Both the position numbers and the translations under genes were made by a program. A stretch of DNA of 64,000 nt from Litoditis marina (taxonomy: Eukaryota; Nematoda; Chromadorea; Rhabditida; Rhabditidae): NCBI GenBank assembly GCA_964036275.1, contig OZ038438.1, positions 5,338,978-5,402,977 on the forward strand, given 5' to 3'. The notes under the pieces are model-generated. The model was not told where the DNA came from. It was given only the letters and a program-made list of their open reading frames with translations, and made no database searches. Each line of letters opens with the position of its first letter. Positions within the stretch are counted from its first letter, which is position 1. Below are positions 19,336 through 38,004 of this stretch, piece by piece.

Positions 19336-22300
19336 ATGGATAAAGTGTCGAAATATTGTCGGGAGTTAGAAAAGGTCTACAATCGGGAGGATATCAACTC
19401 TTCAAAGGCTGCTATTTACCGAAAAAAGTAAGTCTCATTAGTACTTTAATTCTCTTTCGTAATCCTGTAGGTTTTTACACGCAGTTTTCTTGTCTTCAAT
19501 TGTATCATTGGGTGGGTGATCGGGCTCGTAAACTCCAGTGGTAGTTAATTTTGGATTCTTGTATTCTTATATCCGACGGCTTATTCAGAATTCTTCAATT
19601 GCTCTTATCACTCGATGACGGTTCAGAAGGCGAAAAATCGGTGGATTTGTTTTGGAGAACCGCCTATTATAATCCAATGGCTAGCTTGAGGAAGTGCAAG
19701 GTATATTTGTGTGCAACCGTTGTCTATGAATGCATATTAATGTGGTATGAGAATTCCTATAGAATCATGCTGCGCAATAGATGTAATTACAGTTCGGGAG
19801 AGAAACATACCGAACACTGGAACTTGACGTAAAATAACATATGTTGCATATTTGGTGCGGATTTGAACTATTTCCCCAGCTTTTGGTCTATTCGTTTCGT
19901 TGGTGGAATTCATATTTCATAAGTTTCAATATAGGATATCGATCAACGCTGGCTGTGTTTGATGGTATCCATTTTCTGTGGAGAACTTCATGCTCAGTTG
20001 TTGTCTTCGCCAAGTCACGCTGCATTGTACAATTTATATTTGGGGGATTTGCATAGGTATTTTTCTTAACTTTCAGCTTAACATTTCCTACAATTTGACT
20101 TGAAAGGACCGTGATTTTTCTGAATGTTCATCACACATTGATACTTTCTTCAATCATCAGTTCAAGCCCGAGTACTGATTTACAAGATAATGTCCAAGTT
20201 AGGATCTTTTAAATTCTGCAACTTTAAATTTATTTCTGCGGTTGTATGGAACAAGGGGTGGGTTGTAGTTGGGCCCAGCGTTGACATCGGATTACTGTTT
20301 CTAAACTCGGCGATTTCAACGCAGGGGTACACAATAAGGTATCCCTGCATTTTCTGGGGCACTATTCTTTCATCGCCTGGAAAAACGTTGAAACCACGCT
20401 TTCTTCAAAAAAGTCATTGCAGTTAATGGCACAACAGTATCCGTTGGAAGTATTTAGATCGTGAAAGATCATATATGCATTCAAGTTGCCAGTGGTATTT
20501 CAGGTACTTGCCCGACTCTTCACAGTCTTCATTGTGTTCATTGTACTATCAGAGAAGTGTCGAAGTGGACCCATTTCGTGGACGATCCTTCAACCAGTTG
20601 GCCTTGATAGGGGACGACATCGATTCAGTTAGGTACGAGCGTTATTCAAGACTTAACGCATCAAAGAAAATGTAACCATATTTACAATATACAGGAATGG
20701 GAACCGAAACAACTCGATAGATTTACATTTAGGAAAACAAAGAAATATCCAGAAGGCAACAGTGTTGTCTTGTGCAATCTCTTAATTGCCACTTAAAATT
20801 CTAACAATTGTGTTTATAGGTTTTACCTACAATCAATCATTTCGCCTGTTCCTTTTCGTGCTTCACTGGACAACTTGAAACGGAAGCTGAAAGAAAGTTG
20901 TGAGGACAGCCTTTTGACTAGTTCATTCGAGCTGCTGTTGGTGTCAATCATGAGCTCTGGGTGAGTGAATCATTTCTGTACAGTTCGAATACTAGCAAGC
21001 TCTTTACCATTAAAGAATCTGTTGTTTTTATTAGCTCTAGTCCGGTTGTTGTCCTACCACTTGCCCACCGATATAAATTTGAAATTGAACTAATATGGCC
21101 CCGTTTCATAATTGCAAGGGGGATACGACACAGAAATCGTACACTAGTGCGACGTTACTGTATGCATGACCAGCGTTTAGTTCAGAAAGGGAGAGGTGAC
21201 CCTTCATGGTGACCAGTTTCTGAGTCGAGCAAAAGACCTTGATGATCCTCTCAGAGATGAACGAATGCCGAAAATTGTGCAATCACTCTCACTTGGCAAT
21301 CATCCGGCAATCGCCCGCTCAGGTGACTATAATATCTTTCATTCCTACTGTTACTCCTACAGTAATATTACAAAACTCCAAGTGCGTTTTAATAACGTAA
21401 ATATTACCGGAAAGGGTAACATTTTGTGCTTAGATCAGGATAACCTATTACAACGAGTGTTGAAAATGTTTATGCAAAGTTGAGGCTTGCATTAGAGAAT
21501 GCAAAAGTGTACTGTAGGAGTCTCAGTAAGAATGTCGACTATAGTTTTTCCTGTTCGTAGCTCACAAAACAAGATATCACGTACCAATAATAACATGACA
21601 TGTGTTCGTTTTATTAACTGGCATTGTCTGATTCTACAAGTATTTCGGCGGATGTGTTCTGTTATGTATTGTTATTTCTCACGTGCTTAATTGATCCATA
21701 CTAGAAGCGTTCTAATTGTTTTGACATCATTTCTTCCAGACGACACATTCCTCTCATTCGCTACATGTCTTGTGGATATATTCATGTTTCTACTAGATAA
21801 AGTTTCCTATGTGAGGGACACCGATGAGGAGGTTAACTTTATGGGTTTATGTTCAATTAGTGATTTCTCCAAAGAAGTTTAGTCACGCCTTGTCTTGTTC
21901 CGAAAGTGGTGCTGTTTTACAGCCACCCAGATATCGCTATATCTTGCTGAAAACACTGCTTAACACATTATTTGAACATCAATGGGCAATACATTGGAAC
22001 GGGGTGCACAGAACAGAGTTATCTCAGCATTTTTCATTCTCAGGAAAATGTGGCCATTTCACGCATACGGCGCCGGGGTTCCTCGTCGTGTAGTGAAAAC
22101 ACAGACAGCGAGGGAGACGAGGAACACTCTCTTACTTCTATGGAATCGGTCGAAAAAGGGCAGGTGGGAAAGTTTTTTTACGCATGCTCTCACGAATGTT
22201 AGACGATTGTAGAACACCGTAGTTGATCTTTTAACTAGAACCTTTCACTGGTCACCACGTCGTTTTCTAGTGTTTGAAACGAGAATGGTGAATTTTCCAA

Positions 22301-25300
22301 TTTCCCCTACTGGGATAAAACCGGTGTTCTGGTGGACTTTAGATAGTTGGTCGGTCAACATCCAAAAACTAGTTCTAATATGTTTTTGATGTGTATTGGC
22401 AACGTTGATTTTAGCTCTACCCGGAAGAGTCGGTTATTTGGCCCTTATCTGTATGCTGCGAATGGTTTACTTTCATATCCGACAAAATTTCTGATTTCCG
22501 TGCGAAGAAGATTCCCATCCCTGCTGTTTTCACTGATGTAAGTGTGTGTGGTTCCACATTATTATTAAGCAAACAGGTTTTTAATGAATTCTGGCTGCCC
22601 TCACGACGTTTTAATACCATTTCTCCGACCCTCTATGAGAGATGCCTTGAGTTTAAGTTTTTGAATGCATAATCTGCCAGTTTGTTTATCTTTGGTTATG
22701 TTTCAGCAGTTCACCTCGCTGATGGACAAATTGATAGGTAAATTGAATGAGCTGGTGACTTTGTTGAATCTGGTAATTGACGAATCTGAGGCTGAGCAGA
22801 CCAACTGGTTGCTTTACGGACCAGATGTTGGACTGGACGAAAATGGGTGAGGAAATCACTCACGTTTGTACTCAAGCCACGCTAAATATCCGGAGAACTT
22901 GAAAAAAACGGGCTCACTATTGTTAGATTTGATGTCAAGTTATGGAATATCACTTCATTTCATCGAAAAATGGGTTAACCTATATAATAGAATAGATTTA
23001 TTCGCGATTCAACCTGTGCTTGCGCTGCGTGCTTGTGCTGCGATTCAACCTTTGCGTGCTCGCATCTCAACTTCTCGATCATAGTTCTTTGTCTTTCAAA
23101 GCCACTCACGTAATCCCTTATTTATTTTGTTCTAGCGTGTATCCTAATTCGCCGGATTAGATGCCACTGTTGGTTTTCAGCGAAAATGTTTTTATTCAAG
23201 TAAATGTGGAAGTAACCCCTGTATACCTGTTATGCTAATCTAAAAGTGCGTGTCTACCTTTCAGTCGGGCCCGATCTCTTCGTCAGGTATCCTATCATGC
23301 TGCGCAACTCTGCAATACGGAGACGGCTGCAGTAGAGTTTGTTGACTACTTCCGCAGAAAGAAGGGCGTTCGCGACAATCAGTCGGATTTGTTGCGAAAG
23401 ATGGGCGAGTTGAGAAGTGAAGATGCTCGTAAAAAGGTATAGCGGAGACATTGTTTGATTTTCAGAAAAAGTTATAGTAAAATAAGTTGTAAGAGTAAAA
23501 TGTTAACAAGCCTTCTCTCTCATTCTCTCTCACTCTCTCATTCTCTCTCATTCTCTCATTCTCTCTCGTTTTCTCTCACCCTCTGAATATTGTAAGAAGT
23601 GAACTATATAGGCTGGTATTTCGTTATTGAGGCAGACGGGTGGGAATTCTTAATTAACACTTCGCCTTTTTTTCATAAAGGAATTAACCTACAATTGGTT
23701 AAATTTTACCTCTTCACTCCACGCAATTCAAATTCCTTTGAGACAGTAATTGTACTTATGAATTATTGTATATGAAATGTTAACATTTTTCACCAGCATA
23801 GTAGGAACCATGCTATAATATATGCAATCTCTTAGTGCGGCTCTTTGCTTTCCTAGATCCGCTCACTCTGGCTCAATGATCTATCTTCTCTGAGTAACTT
23901 TAACTATGTACATTATTATAAAGAAAAATTATAATACATTTGACTTGCTCCGATTCACGTTGCCTAGAATGCTATCCTCTCGTGTAATTGGTCGTTCTGC
24001 TCATTTGGAAGTAAGAAGCTGGCTGGAGACGCCGTGTGCCCGCCTAATGTGTGGCTCTGGTTGAATTTGATTTGGGCAAGGGGGGTTCGCATTCGTGTGT
24101 ACATGGCGCGCCATTTGTCCGCTTCTCATTTGCATAGGTTCCGTGCTCATTTCATCGTACTAATCGAGTCAATGGTGCGGCACACCAATCAGACAATCTC
24201 CAAACGCCACACACTTAACGACAAAGCGTGCCTCTTATTCGGCTATCCGCCAATCGGAGTCTTGTCTTGAACATAGCCCTCACCGATTCTGCACTTATCT
24301 CCCGTTTCCCCAACTAACGATTCACTCTCATTCAACTTCCCAAACTGGAGTGCAATCAATATTTGGCAAATAGTAATTGGTAGAAAGAAGAAAATATCTG
24401 GATTCGCATTGCTGAAGTCTGGTTGATCAAATGTGTATATGCATAAACCTATTGCAAACAATGTCAATGCAAAATATGTCTTTGGACAATGATGCGGGAG
24501 AATGATGCACATTCACCTTCACTCGATTCGAACTTCTGAAAAAGATTACGTTTGTGTGTAACACGTCTACAAAAGTTTCCTTTTTTCAGGTTTCGCAGGA
24601 AGACTGGATACCTGTATATATTGTTATCGACAAGTCTGTATTCGAGAATCATATTGGTATTCTTCGCACGCTAGTTGTTTCACAAGTGCTCATTTCGGTC
24701 ATTCCTTCTTTTGTGCTGGCCCAACTCGATAAGCGGAAGGTTAGTCTATGGCCATTTAGGTCAATATGCGTGCAACTTGATTCTTGTTGTAGATGAAACG
24801 TTAGCTATCAATCAGAGTGTCATATAGTGGTAGTATTCAGGATGCGTCACCGGATGTGCGTACAGCCTTACGTTTCATACAACAGCGACAGGCTTGCGGT
24901 CGACTGCGAGTGGTCGAGTCGTCTTGTTATGACGAGTGCTGCGAGAAGCTAGCCAACTCGGTGTCGGAAGGAGGCGCGTCAGTTACCACGGCCGTCGCAC
25001 TCTTAGTCACCGAAATCGAAGATTATTATGACCTCACTATTCCCGGTCAGTTGTTTTGCCTTCTCATCCTGTTATAGGTGATTTCCACTTTTATATGTTA
25101 CATATTATCATATTCACACTAAGGTTGTTAAAGTCGAACTCGAAACTCAACTCGAGTCGAACACGAAATTTCTCAAAACTCGAAAACTCGAAATTTTTCA
25201 AAATTCGATTTTTCGCCAAACTCGAAACTCGAAATTTTGAACGCGAAAACTCGAAAATTTCTCGAAAAAAAAAAACCTAATTCTCACGGATAGCTACTTT

Positions 25301-25485
25301 TACCTCTCTAAGAAAGAAGTGCTCCAAGTAATTACAGATTACACACTAGCAATGTGGCTCTATTATAAAAAGAAATTAATAACCGCGGCTATTCTATCAA
25401 GATGAATGTCAATTTTTCAGCTGTCGCAATCTACCACGTTGAGAGTTTCCACGAACGTTGGTGTAAGAAGTCGTCTGGCAGTTGA
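19336..25485 (+). CDS. SMG5: Nonsense-mediated mRNA decay factor SMG5
   Basis: SMG5 binds phosphorylated UPF1 with SMG7 and promotes dephosphorylation and decay of transcripts with premature stops. Exons: 19336-19427, 19589-19700, 19935-20056, 20504-20632, 20820-20960, 21186-21322, 21740-21810, 21875 to about 22003, 22044-22163, 22415-22537, 22707-22846, 23265-23436, 24590-24739, 24841-25045 and 25421-25485, about 635 residues, shorter than human (about 1016). The 14-3-3-like/TPR part shows LYNLYLGDLHRYLPD, then YYQRSVEVDPFRGRSFNQLA, as in SMG5/6/7. A Ser/Glu-rich linker follows. The C-terminal PIN-like domain begins PVYIVIDKSVFENHIGILR and runs to the end. One acidic PIN residue (the D in VID) is visible; SMG5 PIN domains are known to be inactive. 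The region 21810-22044 is the least certain part. The ATG lies 20 bases after an acceptor. Confidence 0.9.
23513..23583 (+). repeat. CT-rich low-complexity tract
   Basis: Repeated CTCTCTCATT units of about 70 bases in the large SMG5 intron 23437-24589. The rest of that intron has no recognisable feature. Confidence 0.85.
25128..25270. repeat. AACTCGAAA-rich repeat in the last SMG5 intron
   Basis: A self-similar block built from AACTCGAAA and its variants, opening with GGTTGTTAAAGTCGAACTCG. Related CGAGTTT-type blocks are at 38610-38780 and 42990-43112, so it is probably a dispersed family that grows from short units. Confidence 0.6.
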
Positions 25486-25761
25486 TTCTTAGGAATAACT
25501 TCCATTTCTGTCTCGTCACTCTCTCATCTCTATAATATGTGCTGTATCGGCTTGCGAATGCGGAACTTTTTATCATTTAGGGTAGCGATGAAAGTTGCGA
25601 GATACTAGAAATTGGTAACTAGAATAATCAGATAAAACGTGAGGAAACATCAGGAATCATGAATTTTATCATAGGATATCATTACACGTTGTTTATGTCT
25701 TACCATTTCACGTGAATATGAATTTGGCTAACACTTTAATCTAAGTGTTGGCGCGGTTCTA

Positions 25762-27742
25762 ATGCCGATTGAAGAAAACATGGCGATTGTTTATGGAGTC
25801 TATGTGGCGGTGTGCTGTTTCTGCGTGTCCATCAGTCTATCTGTCTGCTACCTCTCTCCCCTGGTTCTCTCACATTCATGCCGCTAGCCTCTTCTCACAT
25901 CACAGATGGCTATGTTCACTGCGCGTTTTACACATGTTTATAGTAAGTATGACAGTTGAGCTAGTTCGCTATTCAAGTTGTTGAAGTTTTTTTTCCTCCT
26001 TGCCATTCGTTTTTATGAAACATGATGCTCTGAAATGTGGTTATTTTGCGGGTTCCATTTTCTATTGTTACTGATTGTTGTTACTTGTCAAAAACATTTT
26101 TATTATTTTTTTCCAATCTACTTCACGATGGTTAATATGCCACGATTCTATCGTTATTCGTACATATGTGTTTCCTTTTGGACGCTTGTTTTGTTTGTTA
26201 TAACTGCCTGTTGGGCTACTTGTCACAATTTATTTGCTTTTGAGCGGCAAGTGCTTATTAGAGTAGAGGCGGTGCAGTATTTGCTCATATACGAGATGCG
26301 CACACAATAGGTCTCAACCCCCATCATGATCCGTGTATTGACTCTTTCTCCTACTTGCACTACACATACTCCACATGCGCTTGTCATTCTTTCCGCCAAC
26401 TTTTGCCAGCAAGCAACGCCCTTCGCTATTGGTCATATCTCTCCATGAGCACTGTTTTTTGTTGTTAATTGATGTAAGGTTTGTATGCGTCTATAACAGT
26501 TTGCAAACTTTTATTTGTTTTCTCTTCAGATTTCTGTCACGTTGCTGCCTTTACCTTGTCGTGTAGAAACTGAGACATCCGACTCTGCGAACATCTGTTT
26601 CACATCTCCCAAGCAGGTAACACTTGCATGCCTCTTTTTTCAAACTTTAACATCATGCTCTAAATATTCCGAGGTTCAGAGTAACAAGGAGCTAGGCTAT
26701 TTTGTTAAAATAGATTCAACACCAAGAACAATATTAACACATGGTCGTAAAAAGGTATTATAGGTGTTTCCAGTATGTGTTCTATTTACATTAACAAGCT
26801 GACAATAAATTGCCGTCAATTTCTTTAATCAATTGTCTTATTCCATCTATTTAATTCTAAGCATCTCTGCTGGTAACCGCATTATAAGGTTTTATAAGTG
26901 GTTATCCGTTTGTTTTGGTTATCCGCAGGACATTTTACCAGCAGATAAATGAGCCATATCTCCACCCACATTCCATATTACCCTCGAAACTTTCAGTCTT
27001 CTTTTGATCTCAACTCCTCTGAATGATATCAATCGTTATGATAGTTTGACATTCTTGACATCTAATATTTCTATTTCATAGTACTATATGGAAAATTGTA
27101 ATAGATTCTGGGCATATTAGGGGTAAATTCAATGTATCCCATGAACACTTTGTGATTAAACCTACTTTTGATGTCTTTGCCGTAGCACTTTCGCTCATTC
27201 CGAGCGTATAGATCTTCTTTGAATTTGAGTGTCTGTGTAAGTGATGTACATGACCTGTCATGTGGTTCTATGATGGGTAACAGATGTGGGAGTCGGCGAT
27301 ACGATCTGAGTAGCGTTGTCTTAATGTCAGACCCTTATTGCACTCAATTATCAAACATATTTGATACTTTGTCGTCCAGGCATACTGATTTATCTTTTTC
27401 ATAAGCATCAATTTCTGATTCAATCAGGGAATTTTGACATATGTTTTCACAACACATACCGTTATCCGAGTCATTGAGAGCCAGAAAACTTTATTCATTA
27501 TGAATATTTATTGAGGGACTCGATTATACTAGGGACTATGACTCGAATGCAATACGAATGCGTACCATTGATAGTCGACATTTCACTCTAAGCCTTTTCT
27601 TGTGTTGAATAGTTGAAGAACCTTGGATCATTCTCATGTTTTTGGTTTTTCGCAGCTGGGTACATTGATTGATTGGAAATTGGGGAAAGACAAGGTCTTA
27701 GGCGGATTACTGACGCGAGATTTATGCGAGTCGGCGGAGTGA
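25762..27742 (+). CDS. Tentative small membrane-protein gene, unrecognised
   Basis: Three pieces suggest a gene that I do not recognise. An ATG at 25762 lies 16 bases after an acceptor ending TCTAAG, as at the other starts. It opens a frame with a strongly hydrophobic stretch (MAIVYGVYVAVCCFCVSI) before a stop at 25887; several GT sites could be the donor. A clean phase-0 exon lies at 26530-26616. A terminal exon lies at 27656-27742, preceded by TTTTTCGCAG, encoding LGTLIDWKLGKDKVLGGLL and ending in TGA. Both later exons are open only in the phase that joins them. The product would be roughly 90 residues with one membrane segment. Alternatively, the first exon is spurious and only the two later exons are real. 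Confidence 0.4.
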
Positions 27743-29293
27743 TCGTTCTCTATTTCTAAATTCCTACCATCTTTAATATTCATCGCTATTATTTCTATGC
27801 ACATTTGTTTGCAAGAAAGAGTTGTTATTGGTATAAATGAAAAGATCTTTTCCTTCTAAACACGTTTAACTTTATTAATGGCTATTCAAAAAGTGATTTG
27901 CATTCATTTAGCGCTAAGGAGATGGATATGTGTCAACCAGAATTACGATGGTTCTCTTCATTCGTTAACCTACATTTAGCATGCAGTTTGTTATGAGGTG
28001 TGAAAGGTGTTGAGTGGGTATAGGGTGACCCAAAGAGTGTCCAGCAGCCTCCCCCCTTCTTCTCTCAATGACTGACTATTATCGCGCGCTAATCGCGTCC
28101 TCCCATTATTCGTTTTTCGTCTCCACTGCCCATACATGTATCTAGCCTCATATTTGAATTAAACTGAGTGTTTTTGTTTTTCTACCCGGTTCTGGTTTTT
28201 TCCAGGAATGAAATACAACTTAAAAAGTCCGATCCTATGCAGGATGTTGCGTCCTTTATTATTATTTAGTTATCTTACTAGTCACATGGACTATTCATGA
28301 ATTATGAATACCGGGTACTTTCTTTATAAATTGCCCATTTCCTGAAAAAAAATGGCGTTTTCTCGTCAGTTCGATGTTTCTCAACATCTACACATTCTAT
28401 AATTTTGAAATAAACTATTGAAATGTTGTTATTGGAACTGTTCCCTTTCCCCATATCCGTACTCAACCTAACTTCTTTTGATAACTCACTTGTTGCTGTG
28501 TCGTAGCGGTGTTCGTTGAACTGGTTAGTCCGTGTTCGGTTTTTAATTCGACATAAACGCGCACACGCGATTTTTCTTACCTTCAAATGCTTTCTTTCAC
28601 ATAATCATTTGAACTCGTCATTTTCAAACAAAAAGAGTGATTTCTTTTTACTATCGAAGAAGATGGCCCTGTGCGTTACTATTTCAACTTCTTTGCTATA
28701 TTTGGATCACTTAGTGACCTCTCTGAGTGTCTGACTGATCTACAATCTATCTATGGCTCATTCTTTTGTTCGATTTGATATCTTTCAAAAATCCTCATTC
28801 TTTACGTCTGTACATCTTATTCTGGAACGTGAATCAGTTCTCTCACGAATTGTTATCTACGCCAAAAATTATTTTCGTCAACACATATCTGACCGAGGGC
28901 TACGAACACATCTGAAGCGAGTGATAAGCTCATCTGGGGATTAGGATATCATGCTGGATTACTGATTCGCATTGTGGAAGTACTTGAGCTGTTGAGGGGT
29001 ACTAATGTTGTTTCATGCATGTGAGTAGTACTTGTTACCTCTCTTATAATGTGAATTGTGAAATGAAGTGGTTATAGATTGTCTTGCTGCCTCCTTAGCT
29101 CGCTGCTCCCGAGAGGCGGTCATGTTAATTATCTATGGGGGGATGGCTTGGGCGATGAAGCGTCATCAGGGCATTGTGTATGTAACGGGCGCTCGTTGTC
29201 CTCCGAATTACATTGACAAGCAGCAGTTGGGCATATCTAGCGAATTAGCGTAATGGAACTGGCAAACAATGCGCGTCGCATGCCTAATAGAAA

Positions 29294-29309
29294 CCCCCCC
29301 CCCCCCCCC
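29294..29309 (+). repeat. Poly-C run
   Basis: Sixteen consecutive C residues. Length is uncertain in any assembly at such a homopolymer. Confidence 0.95.
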
Positions 29310-29614
29310 TGCCTTGACAGGAAACAATTGGAGTAACTCCATTCGCTCATGCTTTCTAATCTTCTAAGCAGCATGTATACTAATAAGGTCGAATCAGGCT
29401 ATGCCTTGAGTAAAATGGTTGCCGCTTGTCTGCTATTGTTTATATTTACTATTACAAGAAGTGAAGTCGGGAGATGGAACAACAGTTCACTTGTATATAG
29501 GAATTAAAATGCAACGCGAAAATCTGACTGCTGAAGCTATCTCATCTTCTACGAAGCGTTGGAGATTTCCCAGTATTTGAGAGAGGCAGGTATTCTCTGC
29601 TAGCTTGGGGTGCT

Positions 29615-29784
29615 CATACACCAGCAAGGTTGTCCGAATAGTCAGAAGAATTCGAAAAACGGACTACTTTTTAGCCGAAAACATGGAAATCGGTCTACCT
29701 TTGATGAAAATTTCTACATTTTCACGTGTTCACATCTGGAAACGGCTTACTTTTTGTCACTTAGTCAGACCTTACTGGTGTATG
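29615..29784. mobile_element. hAT-like miniature element, copy 1
   Basis: This 170-bp element starts CATACACCAGCAAGG and ends with the inverted counterpart CCTTACTGGTGTATG. It is flanked by the perfect 8-bp duplication GGGGTGCT (29607-29614 and 29785-29792). An 8-bp target duplication is the mark of hAT transposons. There is no coding capacity, so it must be moved by a transposase made elsewhere. Confidence 0.9.
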
Positions 29785-30046
29785 GGGGTGCTATTGCCAT
29801 GCAGCTCTCTTTGATACTGTGCCAACTTTGCAACTGCTTCATCTAAACATCAACATATGTTATGAATTATGTTGTGCTATGGTGACAAACAAATCGGGAG
29901 GCAGTGTTGGTGGCAAATCACACAGGATTACGACTAGGCCGTGCAGGCGGCGCCCCATTATTATCCTCGAGGGAACCTAAGCTGTTCTTCCCTTGCCCAC
30001 TCTTCCCTATTTTGGTCACATAATTACTAGCTCACCATATTACACA

Positions 30047-30215
30047 CATACAACAGTGAAGTTGTCCGAATAGTCGGAACAATCGAAAAACGGACTACTT
30101 TTTGGCCGAAAAGAAGACAATCTGCCTACTTTTGATGGAAAAATCTTAATTCTCCCGTGTTTACATCTGAAAACGGCATATTTTTTGTAGCTTAGTCGGA
30201 CCTTACTGGGGTATG
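30047..30215. mobile_element. hAT-like miniature element, copy 2
   Basis: A 169-bp copy of the same family in the same orientation as the one at 29615. It begins CATACAACAGTG and ends ACTGGGGTATG, so the ends have drifted. A perfect 8-bp duplication, ATTACACA, flanks it (30039-30046 and 30216-30223). Internal blocks GTTGTCCGAATAGT and CGAAAAACGGACTACTTTTT are shared with copy 1. Confidence 0.9.
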
Positions 30216-31270
30216 ATTACACATTTCGTCTGACACCTGTCTTTGCTGACAATACTTTCCTATAGTCCGCTCTATTCACCTCCATTCATGCATTTAATCG
30301 CGCAATTGGTCTGTTAATTAGTCTCTGCCCAGTAATTGATACATCGATCAAATTTTTAATGTACATCAACAAAACCCCCTGGGAGGTCTTACGATTCGCA
30401 AGGAGGGTCTTTATTACTCTTTTATCCTTTCTGTGAAAGTTATTGCCTGTTTCATTCTTGTTTTAGAAGCTTAGCGGGTTGTCATGTCTTAATAGCTGGT
30501 TACTGGATATAGTTAAAGTAATTTATGATTAGTATAATATATACTAATGAAAAAGTCGGCGCGTGTAATTTAAATTGGAGATTTTGGCAGTTTCTTCATA
30601 TTCAACTTCTTTAAAGAGTATGGATACCTAAATTTCGTAGAAAGAGATTGTGAAACTCTTGGTTTTGTTATATGACTCTTCATTTATTATTTCCTGCCCT
30701 ATTCTCGCTGACAAATCTGCTGAAGATTTTGCTTAGAAGCCTGCCAAAAGTGTGCGCTGTATATAGTTGGTTGCGTACTGCTACTTCTCTCATCTTTCTT
30801 GCCCATTCACTAGGTCTCAAATGTCAGTCTATGTTGATCAAGACGCCTGCCTAGCCAGTGTTTGTAATGACTGGGAACGGGCATGATACGACCAAAGCGG
30901 CATGCTCTATGTATTAGGTTGCAAATTCATTCGAGACACCCGTCATCCATTTGACACTGCTAAATACAAACCAAGATGTAAACAGAAAACAGCGAATTTC
31001 CGCCCCACCAGTGTATGATTGACAAACTAAAACTGATTGCACCCTCAACTGATCCAATCTTGTAAACTTTCTCAGATATCGTTTTGAAATAGTTATTGAC
31101 AGCTTGATAGTTAGTATTGACTGGTTTGGTTCCATCAACGTTTTTCCTGGGGTGGAGGCGAAACGTATCATCTCCTTCAGTTTGAAATTCCTATTTATTT
31201 AGTCTTTATATGTCGAGCTTTATATATATATGTTTGCAGTGATCGAGTCGGTAGTGGAAGAGGTGGCTCA

Positions 31271-36991
<5,721 letters not shown>

Positions 36992-38004
36992 TCTCATTTT
37001 CTACAAATGAAATCTCACTCGTTAATGGCAACATCCAATATCTAGTATTTGACTAGTGGAATGTAGGCTGGAAGGAAAAGTTTACTGGTTATATGTTACT
37101 CGGATTCTATTTAGTGCGTGATGAAACCGTATTCAAAGCACACTTTTAAATATATTCGAGATATTATCTCATGTTTCTTATCAGTAGCTTAGCAAAGAAT
37201 TATCACACTATTAGACCTTCCTGTCAGGCTATCATTCCAATGAATAGCCTTAGAGTGGCTTAGTTATCTTGAAGTATTCACTAGCATCTAGTTAACCGTT
37301 TTCGTAAACTTCTCATCGTGCGCGTGCACCATTCATTCCGTGTAGCATTAGTCACTACGTGTTCTCGGTAGCCATTTTGTTTTTCATCTTTCAATTTGCT
37401 CTCATTTTATGGTTTCCTCTTCATGATACTAACGTAGGTGTATTTCACATTGTCTGGCAATGTTCATACAAACGACGCTTCGGTGATTAGTCAACAGATT
37501 TGAAGATGCTATTATACAACGTTTCTCTATTCAATCTTCAGCTTTATATTTGAGCGGTTAGCATAAAAGGAGTTTGATTTACAACAATGAGCATTTGGCT
37601 CGTATTTCTTGTCATCAAAATCCTCCTTTATAATCAAGTGTATTTGATAATTGTTCATATATATTGTGCATTTGCCGAGCTAATATGGTTTCGGACATTT
37701 GTTTGTGGGTTGTTTCATTCACTCATCATTGCCCAGCCACATCCCAGTGCAGTCTCACTTTGTTTCGTATCTCTCGCTGTATCATATTTTCTCATTTTTC
37801 TATATCCACTTCGTTCTAATTGTTTAGACACGTCACTCTCTCATGAACTCAGTTTTGTTTATCATTCATTAAGATATCAATTTGCTTACCGATGTTGAGA
37901 TCATTTTTATATAGATATATATACAATTATGTTTGCAGTTTCTCAAATACATCTCACCTTCATTCATTTTACATTCAGTCTGCAATGAAATGTACATGTA
38001 TAAT
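36992..38004. other. Convergent spacer between Groucho and the potassium channel
   Basis: About 1 kb of AT-rich sequence between two convergent stops. No exon, repeat family or clear polyadenylation signal close to the Groucho stop was recognised. Confidence 0.5.

Larger units (their letters stand above)
27743..31239. other. Gene-poor spacer before Groucho
   Basis: About 3.5 kb without a convincing exon. It holds two hAT-like miniature elements (29615-29784 and 30047-30215) and a poly-C run at 29294-29309. A GC-richer open frame lies around 29068-29253 but has no splice signals or recognisable match. Upstream regulatory sequence or an untranslated first exon of Groucho could lie here. Confidence 0.5.

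Noticed and set aside
23437..24589. Several medium open frames on both strands in the large SMG5 intron
   Set aside because: They lack splice signals and family similarity and cross low-complexity sequence.
26035..26310. A 91-codon hydrophobic plus-strand frame
   Set aside because: Its hydrophobicity comes from T-rich DNA; no start context, splice signal or family match supports it.
29068..29253. A 61-codon GC-richer frame in the spacer before Groucho
   Set aside because: It begins at GTG, has no nearby acceptor or donor in phase, and resembles no known family.
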